Part shown: piece after piece, positions 10,135 to 19,700 of the stretch
Layout of the letters: every line of letters begins with the position of its first letter
Position numbering within the stretch: the first letter of the stretch is position 1
DNA from: Petasospora fabianii
Taxonomy: Eukaryota; Ascomycota; Saccharomycetes; Phaffomycetales; Wickerhamomycetaceae
DNA length: 64,000 bases
Reading direction: 5' to 3'
Assembly: GCA_022641835.1 (NCBI GenBank)
Contig: CP048718.1
Span: forward strand, 1,116,001-1,180,000
Notes under the pieces: generated by a model
What the model saw: the letters and a program-made list of their open reading frames with translations, nothing else
Database searches by the model: none
What the model was told of the DNA's origin: nothing
Translations under genes and position numbers: made by a program

Positions 10135-12306
10135 TCAGACGGTCTTTATGATTGGGAAATAGCGATGGAATCCGTCTCTTTCCACTCTTGGACGTCCATC
10201 TGCTGATTCTTTAAAGATGATGAGTGAGAGTCCAATAGATGATCTTTGAATGTCTCTATACCAATTGAGCCAATCCTCTTTACAAATACGATATCCCGTA
10301 GCGTCATCATCTTTTTGGATACACTCAATAATGTTCTTGATGTTAGTAAGGAGCTTACCCTTAACTCCTTGCAGTTCCTGCGGAGTGTGTTTAAACTGTG
10401 GTCTCATGAAATGATTAAGATCACGTTGATAATCTTTATATGTTGGGCATTGAGGAACACCAACTGTGGAGAATGGTTTCATTCGAAGCTTGAATAAGAT
10501 ATCAGGACTCTTCATGAAGGGATAATTGGGCACTTTCAAATGACCAAGTCTTAGCAAATTATCAAGATGAATCATCTCAAGATGACAAACACCACGAGTG
10601 ACTTCATACTTGGTCACGAGTTTCTGTAAAGTGTCGACACTCTTCTCCAACATCACTAACTCATTCATCTGTTTCTGTTGCATCTTCTCCTTGTATCTCA
10701 CTTTCTGATCACCTTTCTTCTTCTTGAGTTGCTTACTCATATTCTTAATCTTTTCAACCTTATACTGGTTGAACTTGATCACCCTATCAAGTAACATTAA
10801 GATGTGATCATGCAAATTAACAGCATACCAATACATCGGATGATGTTCCCAGACATTGTAAAGTTCCAACTCAAACCCTCTCATAACAACTTGCAACATA
10901 ATCTCCATTTTCATATAGAATATCCATGATGTTAATGGTAATGCTGGCACCACTTCAGAACCATATTCAAACTCATCATATACTTGAAACACATCCTTAA
11001 TATGCATCTCCAATTCCTCACTCTTGGCCTGTAATGTATCAAACATCACGATGGCCCTGCTAAGATGTTGTCTTTGTCGACAAGGGTTCTGATTCATAGC
11101 ATTGAGCCATTCAAAATATCCAACACTAATCTCTTGTAAGATATCTGTAAGCTTGGCTTTGACAACTTGATTTTCTGTGGTGAACCATTCACTATCACAA
11201 CATGAGAATCTCAACAACTCTTCAATGAGTAAATCATGGAAGGATTCCTCACCGAGAACAGTACGATCATCACGGATTAAGAAAAGTGGATAGAGGGCAC
11301 GAGACAAGACATGATGCTTTGTATTGGCGAAATTGAGAGCATGATTGATGATGTCATGTGAAGTTTTACGTTGTGATATGGCGAGGATCTGTTCAATATC
11401 ATCGAGGAATAACGAGAATGAAGTGTAATCCTCACTAAGTGGGGAAATGAGTTGACGAGTTGGCGATCTGTTATCAAGACGCTTTTGGATACCCATGGTA
11501 AAGCAACCTTCAATGGGCTCTAGTTTGTTGAGGTATTCGAGATTTTCACGTAAGACATCTGTATAGGTTTTCATTGAATCGATAATGGATGTGTTGAGGA
11601 AGTTTCCGGCCTTGGAGACTTTTGTAGAGAGATAATAAGGAATATCGATAAGCTTTGCAAGGATCTGAAGAATTGCCTGGAGAACCATTGAGTCCTTCTC
11701 ATCAGCAAATTGCTTTTGAAGATAGATAATCGACCCTTGGATCTCCTTAAGGATCTCATCAGATGGCACAAGTGAAAGCACATCGAGATGCATGTTGTGA
11801 GTGTTTATATCCTCTTCTTCATATACGACACCTGCTTGACCCAACGTGAGACACAATCTAACAAAATGTAGCACACCGAGAACAACACTTCGAAGTACCT
11901 TATGCACCAGCAAGTAGTTGACATCACTCTTGATCTCAGTCTTACCGAATTTGCAACCTGCTAAACCGGCACCTGGGTCCTTTGTGTAGTTCACCAACAA
12001 CTCTTCGACGTAACGACAGCTAAACACCGTCACACTGAGTGACGAGTTATTGAGCCAAGTGAAGATTGATCGCAGTAGTGAGTCGCTGACCCATAGCACT
12101 TTCGTCAATTCCAGTAGAGCAGTACAATCGAAGTTCTCTTCGGCATCTGTGAGCGTTATAAGACCGCTATCGAGCTTGTCGTTGTCAATCTCGAGAGCAT
12201 GAGTTCCTTGGAAGAGAGAGAAATGTGGTGACTTAACCACAGCATCGGTCTTCAACGCAGCAGCTTTTCGCAGTAACAACGAAGTGATATCCACAAACTC
12301 AGCCAT
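10135..12306 (-). CDS. MAK10: NatC N-terminal acetyltransferase auxiliary subunit Mak10 (Naa35)
   Basis: Mak10 is the large scaffold subunit of NatC, with Mak3 (catalytic) and Mak31; NatC acetylates N-termini beginning Met-Leu, Met-Ile, Met-Phe or Met-Trp. The 723-residue protein has the family signature near the N-terminus (HFSLFQGTHALEIDNDKLDSG, residues ~28-48, then LWVSDSLLRSI) and the later conserved PSPDILFKLRMKPFS-like stretch (here MKSPDILFKLRMKPFSTVG). A Lys-rich helical segment (KKKKGDQKVRYKEKMQQKQ) lies at about residue 520-545. Length matches the fungal family (733 in S. cerevisiae). Its start faces SYF1 across a 225-bp divergent promoter. Confidence 0.9.
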   Translation of the reverse strand: MAEFVDITSLLLRKAAALKTDAVVKSPHFSLFQGTHALEIDNDKLDSGLITLTDAEENFDCTALLELTKVLWVSDSLLRSIFTWLNNSSLSVTVFSCRYVEELLVNYTKDPGAGLAGCKFGKTEIKSDVNYLLVHKVLRSVVLGVLHFVRLCLTLGQAGVVYEEEDINTHNMHLDVLSLVPSDEILKEIQGSIIYLQKQFADEKDSMVLQAILQILAKLIDIPYYLSTKVSKAGNFLNTSIIDSMKTYTDVLRENLEYLNKLEPIEGCFTMGIQKRLDNRSPTRQLISPLSEDYTSFSLFLDDIEQILAISQRKTSHDIINHALNFANTKHHVLSRALYPLFLIRDDRTVLGEESFHDLLIEELLRFSCCDSEWFTTENQVVKAKLTDILQEISVGYFEWLNAMNQNPCRQRQHLSRAIVMFDTLQAKSEELEMHIKDVFQVYDEFEYGSEVVPALPLTSWIFYMKMEIMLQVVMRGFELELYNVWEHHPMYWYAVNLHDHILMLLDRVIKFNQYKVEKIKNMSKQLKKKKGDQKVRYKEKMQQKQMNELVMLEKSVDTLQKLVTKYEVTRGVCHLEMIHLDNLLRLGHLKVPNYPFMKSPDILFKLRMKPFSTVGVPQCPTYKDYQRDLNHFMRPQFKHTPQELQGVKGKLLTNIKNIIECIQKDDDATGYRICKEDWLNWYRDIQRSSIGLSLIIFKESADGRPRVERDGFHRYFPIIKTV

Positions 12307-12531
12307 AGCAGTAGATCAGAATGTGGTTGTAGGGAGCTGGCTCTCTAATGAGCTTGAAATAGTAGTTGTAGTGCTGAAGAGTAAAGTACACCTTTAAGAC
12401 CTATATTTATTGACACGTGTGGAAATGACAGACATATGCTATGTAACAACAATGAACTCTCATCTACGATCTCTTTCCTCTCTTTCTCTGTTTAAAAGGG
12501 CACTAAATCACAACACAGAGGACCTATTAAG

Positions 12532-14862
12532 ATGGTTAATGATAAGTTGAAGCCCCAGAGGATGGACTGCTCGCTTATTACGGACTCAGACGTCCAGTAT
12601 GAGCTTCAAATCATCAAATCCCCCGACGACATCACCACATGGCTTCGATACTATTGGCATAAAGAGACAGAGTTGGACCAGTTGTTTGTGCTACGAAGAG
12701 CATGTTACCGATTGAAGAGAAGCTATAAGCTTTGGGTGATGTATTTGGACCTTCGTGTTGACGTTTGCAAGAGACTTAACAGTGTAGAGCATAAGCAGGA
12801 ATACATCAAGGTGAATGATGAGTTTGAAAAAGCTTTGGAACTGTTACAAAAGATGCCATTGCTGTGGGTCAAATATCTCGAGTTCTTGTTACTTCAACCA
12901 GATGTCACACTGATACGGAGGAAGTTTAACGAAGCTTTGAGGACGCTACCATTAACACAGCATCATTGGATTTGGCCATTGTTCATCCAGTTTGCAGATG
13001 AGGTTGGAGGTGTCACAGGTGCTTTGATATACAAGAGATATCTGACTTTTACCCCTGAAAAGCTTGAAGATGTTTTGGAAAAGCTTATGGAGTTCAATGA
13101 CATTGATGGGAGTCTTGAACTGTTTACCAAGATCATCAATGATGAGTCTTTTGTATCACAACATGGCAAATCACCACTTGATCTTTGGCTTGAGTGCTTT
13201 GAACTTCTCAGTAATGTCAAGAAGCCGACACATAAGCACGATACTCGAGTTGAGACTTTCATTAGAGATGGATTACAGAAATTCCCCGATCAACAAGGTA
13301 AACTCTACGTTAAACTTGCTACTTACTTCCTTAAGCACAAAGATTACACTAGGGCCATAACGGTTTTTGATGAAGGGATCCATACTGTGCTTACTATCCG
13401 TGATTTTACAATGATTTATGATGCCTATACGGAACTACTTGAATCTCTCGTGACACGGTCAATGACAACCATTGAGATGCTTGAATCTGCTGGACGTGAC
13501 ACCTCTGAAGAGACATCACTTCTTGATTTTCGCCTGGGGAAGTTTGAAAGACTGATGGATGATCGTCCATTCCTCATTGATGATGTTAAGATCCGTCAAT
13601 CACCCAATGTGGTGGAGAATTGGATCCATAAAGCCTCGCTATACCAAGATCTCTCAATGGTATTACAAACCTATGTCCAAGCCATCACTAAGATTGATCC
13701 TCGTCAAGCTACTTCAGGTCTTGCGACATTATGGACAAAATACTCTCAAGTTTATGAAGATAACGGTGATTTGGATACTGCTAGGACCATCTTGGATAAA
13801 GCTGTCAATGTGTCTTATAACGATGTGGATGAACTTGTTCATGTATGGATTCATTGGTCTGAATTGGAATTGAGACAAGATGATTTAGAGATGGCTATCA
13901 AAGTACTTGAAATTGCAACGAGGTCAAGGGATAAGACTGTTGAATTCCAGGATAGGAAACGTACTGTTCAGGAAAGGATCCATAAGAGTATTAAGTTATG
14001 GAGTTTTTACTTAGATCTTGTCGAGAGTTCAGGTGATGTTCAAAAGACTTGTGAAGTTTATGATACTGTCTTTGAACTAAAGATTGCTACTCCACTCACT
14101 GTTGTGAACTATGCTAACTTCTTGGAGGATAATAACAGATTTGAAGATGCTTTCAAAGTGTATGAAAGGGGTGTTAATATCTTCAAATACCCCGTTGTAT
14201 TTGAATTGTGGAATATCTACTTAACAAAGGCAATGAAGCGTCATTTGAAACTTGAAAGAATGAGAGATTTGTTTGATCATGCATTGATTGGTTGTCCTCC
14301 TGACATGGCTAAGACTATCTATATCCTTTATTCAAAACTTGAAGAAGATAATGGATCTGTTCAAAGATGTGTCAAACTTTTGGAGCGTGCGTTGGATGTC
14401 ATAGACGACAAGTCTAAACCAGAAGTATTTGAGATTCTCTTGCAAAAGACATTAACTCACTTCGGTGCACCTTCCACAAGACCAATTTACACTAGGGCAT
14501 TGGAGACACTTCCACCAACCAAGAGTATCAATTTTGTCCTAAGGTTTGCCCAAACTGAGAAACAATTACACGAGTATTCACGTGTCCGTGCTATCCTTCA
14601 ACATGGTGCCATGTTACAATCACCATCTAAGTCACAACAGTTATGGGATTGGTGGTCTCAATTTGAAGTGGAGAATGGTGATAAGGATAGTTATAAGGAT
14701 ATGTTACGTTGGAAAAGAAAAGCTAATGATGAATTCTCTACTGAGTTTAACACTGAATCTCTTGGGTTTATCAAATCTACAGATGGTCCAAAAGTTAGTT
14801 CAATCAATGCTAGTGAAGAGCAACCAGTTGAGAATCCAGATGCTATTGACTTGGATATTTAA
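12532..14862 (+). CDS. SYF1: Pre-mRNA splicing factor Syf1 (XAB2, NineTeen complex)
   Basis: Syf1 is a HAT-repeat scaffold of the NineTeen/Prp19-associated complex in the activated spliceosome. The 776-residue protein is built almost entirely of half-a-TPR repeats: the N-terminus (LQIIKSPDDITTWLRYYWHK, then RACYRLKRSYKLWVMYLDLR) carries the paired Trp/Tyr motif of the family, and further repeats such as IWPLFIQFADE, VYERGVNIFKYPVVFELW and LWDWWSQFEVENGD recur to about residue 725. The acidic C-terminal tail is short. S. cerevisiae Syf1 is 859 residues and sits next to RPL12B, so the position near RPL12 is conserved. Confidence 0.92.
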   Translation: MVNDKLKPQRMDCSLITDSDVQYELQIIKSPDDITTWLRYYWHKETELDQLFVLRRACYRLKRSYKLWVMYLDLRVDVCKRLNSVEHKQEYIKVNDEFEKALELLQKMPLLWVKYLEFLLLQPDVTLIRRKFNEALRTLPLTQHHWIWPLFIQFADEVGGVTGALIYKRYLTFTPEKLEDVLEKLMEFNDIDGSLELFTKIINDESFVSQHGKSPLDLWLECFELLSNVKKPTHKHDTRVETFIRDGLQKFPDQQGKLYVKLATYFLKHKDYTRAITVFDEGIHTVLTIRDFTMIYDAYTELLESLVTRSMTTIEMLESAGRDTSEETSLLDFRLGKFERLMDDRPFLIDDVKIRQSPNVVENWIHKASLYQDLSMVLQTYVQAITKIDPRQATSGLATLWTKYSQVYEDNGDLDTARTILDKAVNVSYNDVDELVHVWIHWSELELRQDDLEMAIKVLEIATRSRDKTVEFQDRKRTVQERIHKSIKLWSFYLDLVESSGDVQKTCEVYDTVFELKIATPLTVVNYANFLEDNNRFEDAFKVYERGVNIFKYPVVFELWNIYLTKAMKRHLKLERMRDLFDHALIGCPPDMAKTIYILYSKLEEDNGSVQRCVKLLERALDVIDDKSKPEVFEILLQKTLTHFGAPSTRPIYTRALETLPPTKSINFVLRFAQTEKQLHEYSRVRAILQHGAMLQSPSKSQQLWDWWSQFEVENGDKDSYKDMLRWKRKANDEFSTEFNTESLGFIKSTDGPKVSSINASEEQPVENPDAIDLDI

Positions 14863-14912
14863 TCTAATGATATGACAGTAAACGTTTACTAAAAGAAAAA
14901 CAACAAAAACAA

Positions 14913-15964
14913 TCAGAAGATGACATCATCCTCCTGCTCAGCAGTGAGGTTAGTTCCCTCAGCCTTCTCTTCGAGAGCCTCGACCTGCGCAGCCTCATCA
15001 ATGACGGTATCAGCCGTCTTATTCAAAGAGTCACTAGTTTCACCTTCAGCAACGGCAGCTTCTTCAAGCTTTTTAGCCTTTTGAGCAGCATCTTGAGCAC
15101 GAGTAGCTTGATCTTTCTTCTCTTGAACTTTCTTCAATCTATAAAACTCCTCTCTCTCGAGTTCATCAAGTTCACTCATGATATATGCAATTGTGTTCTC
15201 AGTTCTTGGGATAATAACGTGTTCAATGGCATTAACACGTCTGTTTGTAACTTTAATCACCTCGTCCAAGATGATGAAGGCTGTTTGCAGCGAGGCTAAC
15301 TCAACAAGTGTCTCAACAGCCCTTGAGTAAACGAGTTTAGCCTTTTGAATCTGTTGACCACCACGACCAAGACCCGTGAGTTTGAAATCATTGATCGAAT
15401 CATCAATGTATTTCTCAAACTGTGGAAGATAAACACCAGAGACATTCTCCTGACGAGCTCTAACTTTGAAACGAGCATTCTTAACACTCTCTTGCACTTG
15501 ATAACCAATGTTATCACCAGTGGCATATGTCACTTCAGCGAGTGAAAAGGCTGCTGTTTGCATCACACGACCCATTTTCCGTTTAGCATCATCAATACGT
15601 TTAGTGATATCTCTAAATCTCTTTGTCAATGCTTCAGATTTTCTCTTTAGAAGGGAATGTCCCTGTTGAGCACCTTTAAGCTTACCCTTCATTAGACCAA
15701 GGGTCATACGGGTCGGAAAGACCGCTTCTCTAATATATCGTTAGTACTGTATGAAACTGACAATGTAATGATGATGGACTGATGATGAAAGCTGATTGAA
15801 GGGTACACTAGCTTATCATGGACATTCAACGATAAGTGATAAGACTATCATATGTACCCGACCATTGGAGTTAACCAGCTCACCAAACACACCAAAGCGC
15901 ACCAAAATTGAAGCGTTTTAATACTGGAATGATCACCAATAACATACCTATTAGCACCAGACAT
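14913..15964 (-). CDS. VMA8: V-type ATPase subunit D (Vma8), one intron
   Basis: Subunit D is the central rotor stalk of the V1 sector that couples ATP hydrolysis to proton pumping into vacuole and Golgi. Exon 1 (15948-15964) is only 17 nt; the intron is 15730-15947 (218 nt, GTATGT donor, TACTAAC branch close to a TTAG acceptor); exon 2 is 14913-15729. Splicing yields [20 protein letters not shown], nearly the same as the S. cerevisiae start [19 protein letters not shown], and 277 residues in all. The coiled-coil body has [20 protein letters not shown] and [13 protein letters not shown]. The acidic C-terminal tail is longer than in S. cerevisiae (256 residues). A Met inside exon 2 could start translation but would lose the conserved N-terminus. 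Confidence 0.96.
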
Positions 15965-16708
15965 CTATCAATAACACTAATATCTTAATAGATCCTGTAG
16001 CCTTTATACAATTGGAAGTGTAGTCCTCCTATATGGTCCTTTCAAACAGGCGCCAACGCAATTTTGGCTGCCTGGATTTTTTGGGGGGGCTTCGCGAATA
16101 AAACAGGTTCGCGTAAAAAAGCTGTGTTCGCGAATAAAACATGTTCGCGTATCGAACAGGTTCGCGTATCGTGCGAGTTCGCGTGTGGTAGGGGCACTTA
16201 GCCTCTTTCTTATATAGTCTTATGAGTTAATGTATTTGAGTGTTTGTTTCTTTCTTTTAGAGTGTAATTAAGTATTATCTATATATATGGTATTATATAG
16301 TCTGTATGTAATTGATGTCAGAGTTATTATATTGTTATAGGTATTGTGTATACTACAACTGTCTATGTTCTTACTTAAGGCCCTATGTCTAAGGGCTACA
16401 GCAAGGAAGACCCCTAGTTAGTAATATCACCCATATTCTAAGTTGTTAAACGATTATTAGAAGATATCATCAAAGTAGTATCAATGAAATAGATATCATT
16501 AGACTATAACAACTATTACCCTCCGCTAATGGAAGTACTATAGTTCTATCGGTGATAGGACACCGCAAAAAACTCTCACCACCGAGAACAGAAAAGTAAT
16601 CCGGACGTCATCGTCCGTCATCGTCCATTTTACTTTACTCTTTATTCGCCACCTTCAGACCTTCCACTTAGACCTACATCTATCAACTGAGATATATATT
16701 TCTTACCA
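15965..16708. promoter_or_regulatory. Divergent VMA8/LTN1 promoter region
   Basis: 744 bp between divergent starts. Next to the TTCGCG array (listed separately) is a G7 run at 16083-16089. Closer to LTN1 are a TAATCCGGACG word near 16598 and TTCGCCACC at 16645-16653, one base different from the reverse complement of the PACE box GGTGGCAAA. No RNA gene recognised. Confidence 0.5.
16091..16183. promoter_or_regulatory. TTCGCG tandem array, 17-bp period
   Basis: Six TTCGCG hexamers begin at 16091, 16108, 16127, 16144, 16161 and 16178: intervals 17, 19, 17, 17 and 17 bp. The spacers are related AT-rich words such as AATAAAACAGG, so this is a diverged tandem repeat whose core has stayed constant. 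It sits about 130 bp from the VMA8 start and 530 bp from LTN1. CGCG-core sites bind RSC subunits Rsc3/Rsc30 or MBF-type factors in other yeasts; which factor acts here is unknown. Confidence 0.6.
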
Positions 16709-19700
16709 ATGTCCTTTGGAAATCCCTTTGCAGTCTCACAAACTGGTAACGTTGTCCAAGGACTCGGACACTCTGGGTTTGAAGTGTCTCTCAACTACGT
16801 CGCTGGACTTCCAGATCCAAATATAGTGGCTAATTCCAGTATTAAGCTTTGGTTTAAGTCATTACTTAAAAGAGATGAGACTACTAAAGAAAAGGCATTA
16901 GCTGAGTTTGTTCAATATGCTTCTTTACCTCAAAACGTGAAGGAACTCAAAGATGATCTTGTGCTCATCACTTGGGTTCAACTATATCCAAAGCTGTCCA
17001 TCTCAGAGTCAAAGACAGTGAGGTCCTTAGCTCATCAACTTCAAACACAACTTATCTCATCGTTACAAAAGAGCTATGTCAAGTATCTTAAGGACACTGT
17101 ACCGGTTTTACTCTCGGGGACTTATGACCTTGATACCTCAGTCTGTAACTCGACAGTTAAGAACATCTCTAGGGCTTTCAACGACGATCAAAACAAGATC
17201 AACAATCTTTGGATCATCTTTCAGAATGAGATACTCAACTTTGCCGATCAGGCTCTTAATAAAGAGACAGTTGACACCATCTCTGATGATAGATTTGTTC
17301 CACGTGATGAAGCAGAACTCAAGTATCTTCGTCTTATTAATGCCACCATTTCAATGGCATCACACATGATTCAAGTTGGATGTAAACTTCATCCTGATAA
17401 GATTGAGAAATCAATTGATTCATATCACACTTTTTTCACATATGAGAACCTTTGGCATTATCTACTCATCAATTCCAATTCTAACAACCAACGAATCTAT
17501 AAGGCTCTTCTTCAATTGATTAACACTGTTGTTCACTTGAATCCAGACTTGTTTACTGACAAATCATGGAAACTCATGTCTAAACGTCTTATCAAATCAC
17601 TCACGTTTGTTAAGAAAGTTGATGTCAAGTCAACAAGTTCAATGATGTACTCATCCATGATAGTTCCAATCTTATCAACTCTCAACATCTTGAACCAAAA
17701 GAATCCAGATTTCTTCCAATATGATAAGTCATACAAGGAGAGAATCTTTGGATTCCTCAAGATTGGATCTTTAAACTCTGATCCTTCATACTACACAAAG
17801 CTATCACAATTCATCACCACTGCAACTACTGTCTTCTCCACTGATGATGACATCATAACACTGGAGACCATCCTCCATGAAGACTTCACCAATGAAATCT
17901 CCAAGAACTCCAAGTTAAGAACCGGTATACCATTCATCGTTAACTCACTCACTACATACCTTGAAGTGATAACACATTTTGACAAGGCTGAGTTAAGTTC
18001 CAATATCATTGATGAGATTATGGCAATCCCATCAGGTCCATTAGCTACACAAATCATTGAACCATTATCAAAGCTTATTCCCTCATCGATCATTTCTGAC
18101 TTCCTCAAGCAATGGTCGACTAAAGACTCGGGTAATATCACCATTTTGCTTTCAGTTGCACTTAAGACCTCCATCTCACTACAGTCATCTCTTGAGAGCT
18201 CTCTTGAAGACTTAAGACTTCGTTCTGATGATGATGAAGAGGGAAAGACATCCATTAATCATCCAGCATTCACTATGTTTGATTTCATCATCAAGCAAAA
18301 CCTTAGAGATTATTCTAAACAAGTTGAAGAATTCCTTGATGAGCTTCCTTCTTTCATCACTCCACTTATCATTGAACCACCAATTGAGATCCTCAAGAAC
18401 TATTCCAAGTCTATATTCTATAACTCAGACTTGTTTGTTGAGATCTTTGATAGCTTTGTGATTAAATTGGACTTTATTGGTCAAAAGAAGACAATCTTAT
18501 CCAAACTTAACACTTTTGATCATAAGGATGAGTTACTATCCAAGTCCGAAGAGTTACAAACGGCATTATCTGAACAAACCACAATCTATGACTTTGAAAA
18601 TGATGAACTATTCAAGAGTCATCTTATCTCTAAGGATTCTGCTGTTTCACTTTGGGATCTGGCAAAGGAGAAGAATAAACAGAGTCAATTCACTGAATAC
18701 TTCTTGCAAAACAATGCATCGAATCAAGAACTGTGCTCTGATATCATCTTTGAAACTGATTTACTCGATGAGATGCTCTTTAAGAGTCCAAAGCTTTATA
18801 ATGTCGTCTCTGGGCTCTTGGATACCCCTGAGATCTTGAACAAGTATGTTCAGTTGTTAAAGAAACAAGTTGAAGCCTATGGTGCTTCCACTGATCTAAT
18901 CAGTCAAGTGTCCTCTGTTATCAAATCACATCCATCTTTGATCTCAGAATTGATTTCTAGTAATCTGTTAACTCTCTTTGAATCCAAATATGGCTCCTTT
19001 GTTGATTCAAGACTCTCAATTGGTAACCCATTAGAGACCAACATCTACTTGCTTCCAACTAAGGATGACTGCTTTGCATTTACAGACATTATTGGTACTA
19101 TAAGATACGCTGTTTTCCTTCATGAGATCGGTATTGAACTGTCAGATGAACTTCTTGTCTACTTGGGTATCATCTCTGAAACTATTGATGATTATGTGTT
19201 CTTAAATGAAGGTTCTCATCCATCTCTCCCATCATCCATTGTTAACTTCCAATCATCCATCAAATCCAAACTTATGGATAAGTTCTCTAACTATACATAC
19301 AAACAACTTGTCCAGTCTCTTATCTCTAATACCGCAGAAGCTCCACTGGCACTGCTTATTCCAACATCTGAGAACAACATCATTACTTCATTCTACACTG
19401 TTCGTCTCCTTAAGCATATCCTTTCATCTCTGGTTGACTTAGAGTCTGCTTCGACAATCTCAGAACTCGATATTGATAAGTATACCCGTACAGAGCTTCG
19501 TTCCAAGTCCAAATCATCCTTACTCCTCTTCTGTACTGTCATCTCGACATTGTCCCCATTCCTGTGTGATGAAAAGTATGATCGTGTTAAGAACCTTGTC
19601 TCTTCTGAACTCATTGGGTTACGTCCATCTGAGATTATTGATAATGGTGTTATCAAGCTTACTGTCTTGACCAATTTCATGCGTGACCTTGGTGATGGTA

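Noticed and set aside
15730-15947. TGATGATG words inside the VMA8 intron, suggesting a C/D snoRNA
   Set aside because: They read as box C only on the strand opposite to the host transcript, and no box D with closing stem is found.
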